From Aliivibrio fischeri ATCC 7744 = JCM 18803 = DSM 507 (GTDB taxonomy: Bacteria; Pseudomonadota; Gammaproteobacteria; Enterobacterales; Vibrionaceae): a stretch of DNA of 64,000 nucleotides. A program made the position numbers and the translations under genes. The notes beneath the pieces are model-generated. The model saw only the letters and a list, made by a program, of their open reading frames with translations, was not told where the DNA came from and ran no database searches. The number at the start of each line of letters is the position of its first letter. Positions within the stretch are counted from its first letter, which is position 1. The DNA lies in assembly GCF_023983475.1 (NCBI RefSeq), contig NZ_CP092712.1:1488001-1552000 (forward strand). The letters run 5' to 3'. Below are positions 6,777 through 14,959 of the stretch, piece by piece.

Positions 6777-8017
6777 TACACCCCCTTACTCATCACTTTA
6801 TTGACAACTAATTGCGCCGTTTTCAAAAAGAATTTGGATTCATCATCTAATTTATTTTCGTGCTGACGGACATCATTTACTAATCTTTCAAGTTCCGTAA
6901 TATCAGGGGAAGTTGAAGAGGCCATTTCACTCATCTTAAGGATTTTACTTTTTAAAATTTCAGATACTGGCAATACATTGAAAAGCCCTTCAAGCACAGA
7001 TTCATAGGAGTACATTGATAAATCATCAACATGTTCAAGCCTAGATAAGTCATAAATCACTGCATCATCAACCGAAGAAACCACAAATGGCGAGTGAGTT
7101 GTAACGATGAACTGCACTCTAGGGAACGCTTTATCTAAGAACGAGAATATCTTACGTTGTAGAGATACATGTAAGTGAGCATCTATTTCATCTATAAAAA
7201 CAACACCGTCTATTTCATCAGGGGCAATAGATCTAAGCTCGACCTTAGTTAACAAGTCTGCATACACTGACAATATTGATGAAAAACCAGATGACAACTG
7301 TTGAAGACGATAAGGTTCTTTATTGTTTTGTTTTATAAAAAACGTCTGTTCTTTTGAATCAAAATTTAATTTAAGTGATTGATCTTCGAATAACTCTCTA
7401 AGATCTTTTTCTAACTTGTCAAACCACTCTTTAATTTGTTGCGCTTCTGCCGGGTTATTATCAATTGATGGAGATTCTGCATAAGCCTGAGATGTTTTAT
7501 GGCTAACAAGGTATTCTTCAAATAATGTGGCTGCTGCATTACCCTGCCTTTCGTTATTCTCTTCTTGTTTAAGTTTCTCTTTACTAACAGCTGCGCGAGA
7601 TGCTTTTATATTTGCTTGTCGCGTAGCATCAAATTTGGAAAATAGTGCTTTCCGTTCATGATAACGAACCACAAATTGCTCAAGCTCAGATAGGGAAATA
7701 GGTGGATTTCTAGTTTCTTCCAACTGTTTTTGCCACGTATTAATGTTACTTAAATAACTGTTATAGTTAGCACTTGCCTTACTTGTATTTTCAAGCAATG
7801 ATTGGAAATGATTAATGTTATTTACAAGCTCTTGCTCATTATGATGTTGCCTATTCACAATGCTTTTTTTAAGAACTTCATACAGAAAGTTTAGAAGCTG
7901 AGTCTTACCGCAACCATTACCACCCGTAAGAATTAAATTCTTACCCATAACATCAATTTCAACTTCTCTCGTTGAATACGGTATTTTTGTTTTTATCGTT
8001 TGTATGTAACCTGTCAT
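6776..8017 (-). CDS. ptuA: PtuA-like AAA/SMC-type ATPase (Septu-like defence)
   Basis: This is a 413-residue ABC/SMC-like ATPase. Walker A is GGNGCGKT at 32-39. A long charged coiled-coil-prone region (about 50-215) follows, then signature LSSG at 241-244, Walker B with D276 and E277 in FIDEIDAHLH, and a switch histidine (H308) in TTHSP. Septu PtuA assembles with PtuB and is thought to unleash its nuclease on phage infection. The gene is somewhat shorter than many PtuA proteins. No reverse transcriptase or retron RNA is visible nearby, so it is Septu-like rather than a retron effector. It lacks a TOPRIM domain, so it is not a GajA/OLD nuclease. Confidence 0.82.
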   Translation of the reverse strand: MTGYIQTIKTKIPYSTREVEIDVMGKNLILTGGNGCGKTQLLNFLYEVLKKSIVNRQHHNEQELVNNINHFQSLLENTSKASANYNSYLSNINTWQKQLEETRNPPISLSELEQFVVRYHERKALFSKFDATRQANIKASRAAVSKEKLKQEENNERQGNAAATLFEEYLVSHKTSQAYAESPSIDNNPAEAQQIKEWFDKLEKDLRELFEDQSLKLNFDSKEQTFFIKQNNKEPYRLQQLSSGFSSILSVYADLLTKVELRSIAPDEIDGVVFIDEIDAHLHVSLQRKIFSFLDKAFPRVQFIVTTHSPFVVSSVDDAVIYDLSRLEHVDDLSMYSYESVLEGLFNVLPVSEILKSKILKMSEMASSTSPDITELERLVNDVRQHENKLDDESKFFLKTAQLVVNKVMSKGV

Positions 8018-8074
8018 ATTTTAAATCTCTAAAAATTATTAAAAAACCTTCATTGTGTAAAGCATGCTTCAAGC

Positions 8075-8189
8075 ATATAACGCCCTTTTAAGGTGTGAGC
8101 AACGCATTACCGAAATTCCCGCATACCACCACGCAACGCATAGCAAAAATGCCACGCGTTGCGAATCATTCTTAAACAGATTGTTAGGT
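8075..8189 (-). repeat. attC recombination site
   Basis: Read on the minus strand it runs from ACCTAAC (R'', 8183-8189) through AATCTGTTTAAGAATG, CGCAACGCGTGGCA and its partner TGCTATGCGTTGC, to GTTATAT (R', 8075-8081). It begins one base after the DUF2971 stop codon. Confidence 0.9.
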
Positions 8190-8996
8190 TTATAATTCCG
8201 TAAAGTTCAGGGAGTACTCTTCTGGACTAATCGAAGCTCTGTAAACTGAAACATTTGGCATTGACTCAGAAATTAATTTCCGATATTCAAAGCATTGCTC
8301 TTCTTTCATATTAGCGCCAAAATAAATTTCCTTGATACAATCTAGTGGGACTTCATGGAGATAAATTGAGCAATCAAAGGCACACGTAGATTTTTGTTTT
8401 TCACATATTTCAAGGTCCTTAAACAAACGCTCCTCTTCCTCGTATGCCCAATCTAGAGACTTCTCGCAATACAAACTATCCAAAGTTGGTAATTCAGAAA
8501 TCTTTCTATTATGTCGGTAAGTAACGCGCTTTAAAGGTGGATTAAATTCTTCACGACCACTATCACTGAAAAAACTATGATTTTCGTCCAACGCAACAAC
8601 AAACCCTGTATGTGAATCAGCATAATGTGACCACATAAGCATATTTCTGTGGTTTCTTGAAAGCGACAATATACCAAACAAACTCGATAGATAGTTCGTA
8701 ACCATTTCTCCCTGAACATGAGGTAGGCTCAGATAATCTGAAGCTTGCTGCATACGCTCAAATTGAGTATCTATTTGCGCGCTTTTTGCAGGGAATCGCT
8801 GTTTACGTTTAGCTTTCATGTCTTCAAGAGTCTCCGCTTTTACAACATCCCCCACTTCCATTTGCAATAAAACATTAGACTCAAACGGGTCATTTAATGC
8901 CTGAAGTTGAGTAAACCTAAGCTGTCTCTCTTTAATGAATTTTTCAATGCGTTGACCGCCCAAATATTTGTATAACACTGATTCCTCCATAAACAT
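8190..8996 (-). CDS. DUF2971 domain protein
   Basis: This protein of about 268 residues belongs to DUF2971. Conserved blocks are YKYLGG near the start, LRFTQLQALNDPFESN (about residues 26-41), MLMWSHYADSHTGFVVALD (about 122-140) and an acidic C-terminal part. The family is often found in mobile and defence-related contexts, but no biochemical role is established that I know of. I chose ATG 8996 (MFMEESVLYK). The frame stays open upstream to 9038, but a perfect palindrome (9011-9021) sits there. It is the outermost cassette: attC on its downstream side, none upstream. Confidence 0.8.
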   Translation of the reverse strand: MFMEESVLYKYLGGQRIEKFIKERQLRFTQLQALNDPFESNVLLQMEVGDVVKAETLEDMKAKRKQRFPAKSAQIDTQFERMQQASDYLSLPHVQGEMVTNYLSSLFGILSLSRNHRNMLMWSHYADSHTGFVVALDENHSFFSDSGREEFNPPLKRVTYRHNRKISELPTLDSLYCEKSLDWAYEEEERLFKDLEICEKQKSTCAFDCSIYLHEVPLDCIKEIYFGANMKEEQCFEYRKLISESMPNVSVYRASISPEEYSLNFTEL

Positions 8997-9010
8997 AACG
9001 CTCTTTCTAC

Positions 9011-9021
9011 GACAAAATGTC
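9011..9021. promoter_or_regulatory. palindrome GACAAAATGTC matching the fdh/tup activator sites
   Basis: This is a perfect 11-bp match to the motif found upstream of the fdh and tup sigma-54 promoters. Here it is single, just upstream of the chosen DUF2971 start, and no GG-N10-GC promoter is seen beside it. It may be coincidence. Confidence 0.3.
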
Positions 9022-9038
9022 TTATAGTTCCCTACCAC

Positions 9039-9478
9039 ATTTGTCGCAAATTATTCTATTAAGTGTCTCGCCTTTCCTAAAACTCAAATAAATCACCACC
9101 ATAAACTCGTCGATATCACTTGCCGCTTTCATGCTATGCGACAATCTGTCGTTTTATGCGATTAGCTCACAGGCGGCTTGGATAAACCATAAATAGCGTG
9201 GTTGATAATACGACCGTTTAAGTTTTCGCAATTAGTGACAAAACGTAAAAAGAAATCTTCAAACTTGGCGTGTGATGGCTAAACAAGCCATTGAGATAAA
9301 TAGGCTGCATCCTTTGAGTTGGTTATTTATCTTTCGCACATCATACCCTTTAATGGGTAGATTTCATTTACTTTTTTTATGTTTTGCTTATAAGTTCTAA
9401 TTTTTCATTAAACTCTAAGTTATTGATAATATTAACTATAAATATTGATATTTCTCTTTCACCAAGCATCAGGCACAA
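9039..9478. other. intergenic stretch between cassette array and fdh operon
   Basis: No supported gene is present. Near 9139-9151 there is a small palindrome (CGACA-ATC-TGTCG). At about 9236-9300 a block (GACAAAACGTAAAA, GATGGCTAAACAAGCCAT, TGAGAT) resembles one at 372-475. I find no attI-like site or integrase remnant that I can defend. Confidence 0.5.
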
Positions 9479-9510
9479 AAAAGCCGAGCAAGTTACCCTG
9501 CTCGGCTTTT
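9479..9510 (-). terminator. fdh operon terminator
   Basis: This is a perfect 12-bp stem (AAAAGCCGAGCA with TGCTCGGCTTTT, 8-base loop) about 30 bp after the fdhC stop codon. On the minus strand the 3' arm ends in a T run. Nearly the same hairpin occurs at 545-576. Confidence 0.88.
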
Positions 9511-9541
9511 GAATTTATGACAATAAAAGTGATTAACTTGT

Positions 9542-10564
9542 TTAGCCTACTTTCTTATCTTGTGGTTGGTTTTCAGGAAGGTCTTTCACTTCGTGATACC
9601 ATAAGTCATGGTGCTCTTTTGCCCATGTCTCATCAACATCACCCGTTACCATGCCATCTAGACCCGCTTCCATACCGAACAGGCCGATATAGATGTGGAA
9701 GATGAAACCACAGATAAGGATAAGTGCTGATAGCATATGCACAAGGTTAGATAGTTCCATGTCACGACGTAATTGGCCGAACATTGGGAAATCTAAAACA
9801 AAACCACTGAAAGCAACAACGATACCGAATACAATTAGTAACCAGTAAATTGCTTTTTCACCACCATTAGAGAAACCAGCTGATGGGTGTGAACCTTTGT
9901 GTTTACCTACCATACCGCCCATTTTCATGAACCATTGAATGTCTGTCTTGTTGAAGATAGATTTTCTCCACCATTTCAGAAGTACACACATTAGTAGGAT
10001 AAAGAAGATCGGTCCCATGTAGTTGTGATATTGCTTCGCGGCATAAATGATCATGCCCCAGATTTCACTTGGTAAAATCGGTTTTAAAAAGTGTTTACCA
10101 TAAACTAAACATAAACCACTGAACGCTAGAGTTAAAAAGCTAAATGCCATGCTCCAGTGTAAGGCGCGATCCATACGAGACCAACGTTTGATCTTACGGC
10201 CTGTTTTTGGTTTGCTTAGTTTTAATGGACCCACAACGAAATACGCCAGTGTTACCATTACTAAACTACCAAAAATAGCAAGTGCACCTAATGGTGACAT
10301 CCACTTCTCTTTTAGTACAAACCACGTTTCGCCTGCCGTACTAATAAGTACGCCATGTTCAGGCCATTGCGAAGTTGTGTAGCCTTCTTGACCGGCTCTT
10401 ACTTCACGCCAGATATCTGCGCCAGCAAGTTGGGTCATTTCTTTCTCTGCGCTCTTCGCGGCTGCACTCTCATTTGCCATGCTTGGCATAGCAAATGAAA
10501 GCGTTAATGCTGCCATTAGCGGCAGCAATAACGAAAGAGAAAGACGTTTTAATTGTTTCAACAT
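9542..10564 (-). CDS. fdhC: formate dehydrogenase gamma subunit (cytochrome b556)
   Basis: This inner-membrane cytochrome b anchors the enzyme and passes electrons from the FeS subunit to quinone. I chose ATG 10564: GGAGAG lies upstream, and the N-terminus then forms a signal peptide (MLKQLKRLSLSLLL, cut near SMA-NE at about 30). The 340-residue protein has a periplasmic stretch, then about four or five membrane helices. They include MDRALHWSMAFSFLTLAFSG, YHNYMGPIFFILLM, a helix with VAFSGFVLDFPMF and one with LVHMLSALILICGF. His in the first, second and last of these are candidate haem ligands. It is the last gene of the operon, 16 bp after the FeS subunit and followed by a strong terminator. 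Confidence 0.93.
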   Translation of the reverse strand: MLKQLKRLSLSLLLPLMAALTLSFAMPSMANESAAAKSAEKEMTQLAGADIWREVRAGQEGYTTSQWPEHGVLISTAGETWFVLKEKWMSPLGALAIFGSLVMVTLAYFVVGPLKLSKPKTGRKIKRWSRMDRALHWSMAFSFLTLAFSGLCLVYGKHFLKPILPSEIWGMIIYAAKQYHNYMGPIFFILLMCVLLKWWRKSIFNKTDIQWFMKMGGMVGKHKGSHPSAGFSNGGEKAIYWLLIVFGIVVAFSGFVLDFPMFGQLRRDMELSNLVHMLSALILICGFIFHIYIGLFGMEAGLDGMVTGDVDETWAKEHHDLWYHEVKDLPENQPQDKKVG

Positions 10565-10580
10565 CACTCTCTCCACCGGA

Positions 10581-11189
10581 TTAGCTCTTAGTCGCATCAA
10601 ACGCAAGATCTTCACCGTCAGTCCAACCAGCGTCTTTCGCGCCACGCTCAACCACACGTTGACGGAAGATGTCAGACACTTTCTCTGCATCACCAGCCAA
10701 TAGTGCTTTTGTTGAACATAGAGAAGCACACATTGGTAATTTACCTTCAGCGATACGGTTTGCACCGTATTTCTCACGTTCTTCTTTAGAACCTGGTTCT
10801 ACACCTGGGCCACCAGCACAGAATGTACATTTGTCCATTTTACCACGCTCAGCAAATGCACCCTGTTTAGGGAACTGAGGTGCACCAAATGGGCAAGCAA
10901 ACAGACAGTAACCACAACCGATACAAAGATCTTTGTTGTGACGTACGATGCCGTCTTCTGTGTGTTCAAAACAGTCTGCAGGACATACTGCTTTACATGG
11001 CGCATCAGTACAGTGCATACATGCTACTGAGATTGATGTTTCACCTGGTTCACCGTCGTTTAGTGTTACTACGCGACGACGTTGAATGCCCCATTCTAGA
11101 GCATCGTCATTTTCGTTTTTACATGCAGTGACACAGCCGTTACATTCGATACAACGCTTGGTGTCACATAAGAATTTCATTCTAGCCAT
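10581..11189 (-). CDS. fdhB: formate dehydrogenase iron-sulfur subunit
   Basis: This 202-residue electron-transfer subunit contains four [4Fe-4S] motifs: CIECNGCVTAC (C13, C16, C19, C23), CMHCTDAPCKAVCPADC, CIGCGYCLFACPFGAP and CTFCAGG with a later Cys pair. It has no Tat leader of its own, so it should be exported by riding with the Tat-borne catalytic subunit, as in FdnGHI/FdoGHI. It is shorter than E. coli FdnH and lacks the C-terminal membrane helix. It therefore probably relies on FdhC for anchoring. It lies 13 bp after fdhA and 16 bp before fdhC. Confidence 0.94.
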   Translation of the reverse strand: MARMKFLCDTKRCIECNGCVTACKNENDDALEWGIQRRRVVTLNDGEPGETSISVACMHCTDAPCKAVCPADCFEHTEDGIVRHNKDLCIGCGYCLFACPFGAPQFPKQGAFAERGKMDKCTFCAGGPGVEPGSKEEREKYGANRIAEGKLPMCASLCSTKALLAGDAEKVSDIFRQRVVERGAKDAGWTDGEDLAFDATKS

Positions 11190-11202
11190 TTTATATCACC
11201 CC

Positions 11203-14058
11203 TTACGCTTTTGTGATTTTACATAGTGTCACTTTGGTTTCCTGCATTTGCGTTACAGGGTCATAACCATAAGTGGTTGCTGTGTTTGCTGCTTCACCAA
11301 TAACGTATGGATCAGTGCCTTCTGGGTATTTATTACGTAAGTCTTCACCTTGGAATTTACCGCCAAAGTGGAATGGTACGAATGCTAAGCCAGGCTTAAC
11401 GCGACGAGTTACCATTGCCTTAACGTGAATGCGACCTTTCTCTGCACCTTCAACCCAAACCATGTCACCGTCTTTAAAGCCGATGTCGTTTGCGTCTTTC
11501 GGGTTAACTTCAACGAACATTTCTTGTTGAAGTTCAGCTAGCCATGGGTTTGAACGTGTTTCTTCACCACCACCTTCGTACTCAACAAGACGACCAGAAG
11601 TCAGAATAATTGGGTATTCTTTTGACTTGTCTTGGTCTTGAATTGTTTTGTACAGCGTTGGAATACGGAAGTTCGCAGCGCGGTCATCCCATGTTGGGTA
11701 ATCAGCAACAAGATCACGACGTGGTGTGTATAACGGCTCACGGTGTTGTGGAACACGGTCAGGGAACGTCCATACAATTGCACGCGCTTTTGCATTACCA
11801 AATGGCATACAACCGTGTTTAATAGCAACACGTTGAATACCGCCAGATAAGTCAGTTTTCCAGTTTTTACCTTCTGCTGCTACTTTCTCTTCTGGTGTTA
11901 AATCGTCCCACCAGCCTAGTTGTTTAAGCAGTTTGTCAGTGAATTCTGGGTGACCATCTTCGATTTCACAACCTACTGGGTAGCTGTCTTCAGCTAGTAG
12001 GCTTTGACCTTCATATTCCACACCAAAACGTGTACGGAAGTTACCGCCACCTTGAGCTACAGGTTTAGACGTATCATAAAGGATATGCGTACCTGGGTGC
12101 TTCATTTCTGGTGTACCCCAACAAGGCCAAGGAAGACCGTAGGTTTCACCATTTACTGGGCCGCCTTCTGCTTCTAGCGTTGTTTTGTGGAACGTGTGCC
12201 AGTTTTGTGTGTGCGCTTTAATACGCTCAGGGCTTTGACCTGTGTAACCGATTGTCCACATACCTTTGTTGAATTCACGTGTGATGTCTTCAATTACAGG
12301 TTGGTTGTTTTCATCAATTTGGATGTTTTTGAACAGTTGATCTGCATAACCAAGTTTTTTACTTAGTAGGTACATGATCTCGTGGTCAGGTTTTGATTCA
12401 AACAGTGGCTCAACGATTTTTTCACGCCATTGGAATGAACGGTTTGATGCCGTTACAGAACCGTGCGTTTCAAATTGTGTTGTTGCTGGTAGTAGGTATA
12501 CGCCATCAGTACGGTCGTTCATTACCGCTGCAACCGTTGGGTATGGGTCTACAATAACCATCATATCCAGCTTGCTCATTGCTTTTCTGATTTCAGTACC
12601 ACGTGTTTGTGAGTTTACTGCGTGACCCCAGTAGAACATTGCACGGATATTGTCGTTTTGTTCGATGTTTGCTTTGTCTTCTAAAACACCATCAACCCAA
12701 CGAGATACAGGAATACCAAAGTTATTCATTGGCGTTTTGCCGTTGTATTTACCTTGGTCGAAGCGGCCTTTCACCCACTCGAAATCCAATTCCCATACTT
12801 TAGACCAGTGTTTCCATGCGCCTTCACCAACACCGTAGTAACCAGGAAGCGTATCAGAAAGAACACCTAAATCCGTTGCACCTTGTACGTTATCGTGACC
12901 ACGGAAGATGTTTGCACCACCACCTGATTTACCCATGTTGCCAAGAGCAAGTTCTAGGATACAGTATGCACGTGTGTTGTTGTTACCTGTTGTATGTTGA
13001 GTACCACCCATACACCAAACAACACAACCTGGACGGTTTTCAGAAAGCAGTTTTGCTGTTTCGTAAACTTCAGCTTCAGTAATGCCTGTTACACGCTCAA
13101 CTTCTGCTGGGTTCCATTTTGCAACTTCTGTGCGGATCTCATCCATACCAAATACACGTTGGTTAATGAATTCTTGATCTTCCCATTTGTTTGCAAATAC
13201 ATGCCATAGTACACCCCAGATGAAAGCGACATCTGACCCCGGACGCAATGCAACATAGTGATCAGCTTTTGCTGCCGTACGTGTACGACGTGGATCAGCA
13301 ACAACGATCTTACAACTGTTCTTCTCTTTTGCGATCAGAATATGTTGCATTGCTACTGGGTGCGCTTCTGCTGGGTTTGAACCAATGAACAGAATTGACT
13401 TACAGTTGTGCATGTCATTGAATGAGTTTGTCATCGCACCGTAACCCCAAGTGTTTGCTACACCGGCTACAGTTGTTGAGTGACAAATACGCGCTTGGTG
13501 GTCAATGTTGTTTGTGCCCCACATTGCTGCGTTTTTACGATACAAGTATGCTTGTTCGTTGTTGTGTTTTGCAGAACCTAACCAGTAAACTGAATCAGGA
13601 CCTGACTCTTTACGGATCTCAAGTGCTTTGTTACCCACTTCTTCAATCGCTTGTTCCCACGATAGTTTTTTCCACTTACCGTTCTCAAGCTTCATTGGGT
13701 ATTTTAGACGACGCTCACCGTGACCATGTTCACGAAGTGCTGCACCTTTTGCACAGTGACCACCTGCGTTGAATGGGTGGTCAAATGCAGGTTCTTGACC
13801 AGTCCATACGCCATTTTGTACTTCAGCGTAGATACCACAACCTACTGAACAGTGTGAACAGATAGTACGTTTCACTTCTGTAGGTGCATCAACTGGCACT
13901 TCTTTCGCTTGTGCTTTTTTCATCATGCTTGGAACAAACATGCTTGCACTTGCTACTGCACCCGCAGCAATTGTTGAAGTACGCATGAACATACGACGTG
14001 TAATGCCCAGTTGGTTCTCTTGCTTCTGTACCGAATCGGAACGTTTAGTCAGTTTCAT
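11203..14058 (-). CDS. fdhA: periplasmic formate dehydrogenase catalytic subunit (Mo/W, Cys type)
   Basis: This 951-residue molybdopterin enzyme oxidises formate to CO2 in the periplasm. A Tat leader lies at residues about 20-52 (ITRRMFMRTSTIAAGA). One [4Fe-4S] cluster is held by C67, C70, C74 and C102. The active-site loop is ARICHSTTV with Cys192 and His193. The codon is TGT, so this is a cysteine and not a selenocysteine enzyme. The C-terminal MGD-binding domain is present (ILTSGRLVEYEGGGEETRSN). The tungstate transporter elsewhere in the window suggests that it may carry tungsten, but sequence alone cannot separate Mo from W. It is downstream of the Tat protein, chaperone and polyferredoxin genes. 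Confidence 0.96.
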   Translation of the reverse strand: MKLTKRSDSVQKQENQLGITRRMFMRTSTIAAGAVASASMFVPSMMKKAQAKEVPVDAPTEVKRTICSHCSVGCGIYAEVQNGVWTGQEPAFDHPFNAGGHCAKGAALREHGHGERRLKYPMKLENGKWKKLSWEQAIEEVGNKALEIRKESGPDSVYWLGSAKHNNEQAYLYRKNAAMWGTNNIDHQARICHSTTVAGVANTWGYGAMTNSFNDMHNCKSILFIGSNPAEAHPVAMQHILIAKEKNSCKIVVADPRRTRTAAKADHYVALRPGSDVAFIWGVLWHVFANKWEDQEFINQRVFGMDEIRTEVAKWNPAEVERVTGITEAEVYETAKLLSENRPGCVVWCMGGTQHTTGNNNTRAYCILELALGNMGKSGGGANIFRGHDNVQGATDLGVLSDTLPGYYGVGEGAWKHWSKVWELDFEWVKGRFDQGKYNGKTPMNNFGIPVSRWVDGVLEDKANIEQNDNIRAMFYWGHAVNSQTRGTEIRKAMSKLDMMVIVDPYPTVAAVMNDRTDGVYLLPATTQFETHGSVTASNRSFQWREKIVEPLFESKPDHEIMYLLSKKLGYADQLFKNIQIDENNQPVIEDITREFNKGMWTIGYTGQSPERIKAHTQNWHTFHKTTLEAEGGPVNGETYGLPWPCWGTPEMKHPGTHILYDTSKPVAQGGGNFRTRFGVEYEGQSLLAEDSYPVGCEIEDGHPEFTDKLLKQLGWWDDLTPEEKVAAEGKNWKTDLSGGIQRVAIKHGCMPFGNAKARAIVWTFPDRVPQHREPLYTPRRDLVADYPTWDDRAANFRIPTLYKTIQDQDKSKEYPIILTSGRLVEYEGGGEETRSNPWLAELQQEMFVEVNPKDANDIGFKDGDMVWVEGAEKGRIHVKAMVTRRVKPGLAFVPFHFGGKFQGEDLRNKYPEGTDPYVIGEAANTATTYGYDPVTQMQETKVTLCKITKA

Positions 14059-14070
14059 TATTATGCTCCG

Positions 14071-14268
14071 TTATAGGCTGTCGTAATAATCACGAATGTG
14101 TTGAGTTTCACGATATCCATCGCCTTTTTTCTCAACGTTTTTAGTTTCCGCTACTGTGTTTGCATTTGCAGTACCAGATACCGCTGCGGCTACTGAACCT
14201 GCGGCAGCAGCAGTTGCAAGGCCTTTCAGTAGGTTACGGCGGTTTAGGTCCGTTTTTTTATCGCTCAT
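14071..14268 (-). CDS. small Tat-signal protein of the formate dehydrogenase region
   Basis: The protein is 65 residues, of which the first 40 or so are a textbook Tat leader (DLNRRNLLKGLATAAAAGSV, then an Ala-rich stretch). The remaining tail of about 25 residues ends RETQHIRDYYDSL. This matches the small formate dehydrogenase region Tat target family (TIGR02811). Its function is not known. It may help export or assemble the catalytic subunit, whose gene starts 12 bp downstream. The short mature part is too small to hold a cofactor site by itself. It has a good ribosome site (AGGAGC before ATG 14268). Confidence 0.9.
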   Translation of the reverse strand: MSDKKTDLNRRNLLKGLATAAAAGSVAAAVSGTANANTVAETKNVEKKGDGYRETQHIRDYYDSL

Positions 14269-14352
14269 TCAATGCTCCTATGATTCCAATGTATTTGGAA
14301 TGGGCTTTTGTTTTTATGGTTCTAATTCTCGTTAAATGAATTGATTTACGTA

Positions 14353-14955
14353 CTATTGCACTTCTGTAATTTCAATTTCATTTGGGTTCTTAGCAAATCG
14401 TGTTTGCTCTACGCTGAAAAACGCCAGAGTCAAACTCACTACCGATTTGTAGAAATTTGCATGTTCAGCCTGTGTAATTTGATCACAAAGTGAAACAAAC
14501 CAAGGTTGAATATGTCGATTAAAGAATCGCTGTTGCAGAACTTCTGCATCACCTGACTCGATAAGCATAGCCATTACTTCACATAGTGCTGAAATATGAT
14601 CTTCTGGCTCTTTTACTTCTTCTGCACGCTCGAAACCAAGCTGCATTAGATCTTGTCGTAATGCGACTAATGGTTTTTCCATTAATGCACCAGCCATGTG
14701 CCATGAGCCAAACGGCATCACTTCACCACGGCCTACACCAATAAATAAGTTTTGATACTCATCTTCTAGTGCTTCTTGTTCTGAATTTTTTGCTGCATCT
14801 GAAATCACAGACCATGCTTTGCTCATTTCGTGGCTGTCATCGCCTTCGACTTCAATACCACTTAACCAATCAATCACATTTTGATCTGGTGCTACTCGGT
14901 ATAAATGCGCTAATAAACCGTAGATTTCTTGTCGAATTTGTTGTTGTTCATTCAT
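14353..14955 (-). CDS. TorD/DmsD-family redox enzyme chaperone
   Basis: This 200-residue, all-helical cytoplasmic chaperone belongs to the TorD family. Conserved blocks are EIYGLLAHLYRVAP near the N-terminus, YQNLFIGVGRGEVMPFGSWH (about residues 62-81) with the family's E-x-P-x-x-S-like core, and EDHISALCEVM (about 115-125). Such proteins bind Tat leaders of molybdoenzymes and hold back export until the cofactor is in place. The likely client is the catalytic subunit in the same operon. The gene begins 4 bp after the polyferredoxin stop codon. Confidence 0.92.
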   Translation of the reverse strand: MNEQQQIRQEIYGLLAHLYRVAPDQNVIDWLSGIEVEGDDSHEMSKAWSVISDAAKNSEQEALEDEYQNLFIGVGRGEVMPFGSWHMAGALMEKPLVALRQDLMQLGFERAEEVKEPEDHISALCEVMAMLIESGDAEVLQQRFFNRHIQPWFVSLCDQITQAEHANFYKSVVSLTLAFFSVEQTRFAKNPNEIEITEVQ

Positions 14956-14959
14956 GCCA

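Noticed and set aside
6117-8017. Retron (Ec78-like) with PtuAB effectors
   Set aside because: No reverse transcriptase gene or msr/msd-like RNA is seen in the array, so a stand-alone Septu-like pair is simpler.
9039-9478. An attI site or integrase remnant next to the first cassette
   Set aside because: No GTTRRRY box in a convincing setting and no integrase-like reading frame could be found.
10565-10777. Longer start for the formate dehydrogenase gamma subunit
   Set aside because: The extra 71 codons overlap the FeS subunit in another frame and would bury the signal peptide; ATG 10564 has GGAG upstream.
13480-13490. Selenocysteine codon in the formate dehydrogenase
   Set aside because: The active-site codon on the minus strand reads TGT (Cys) within ARICHSTTV, with no in-frame TGA.
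11601-13772. Several long ORFs antisense to or out of frame with the formate dehydrogenase gene
   Set aside because: They are shadows of a GC-skewed real gene, without ribosome sites or recognisable domains.
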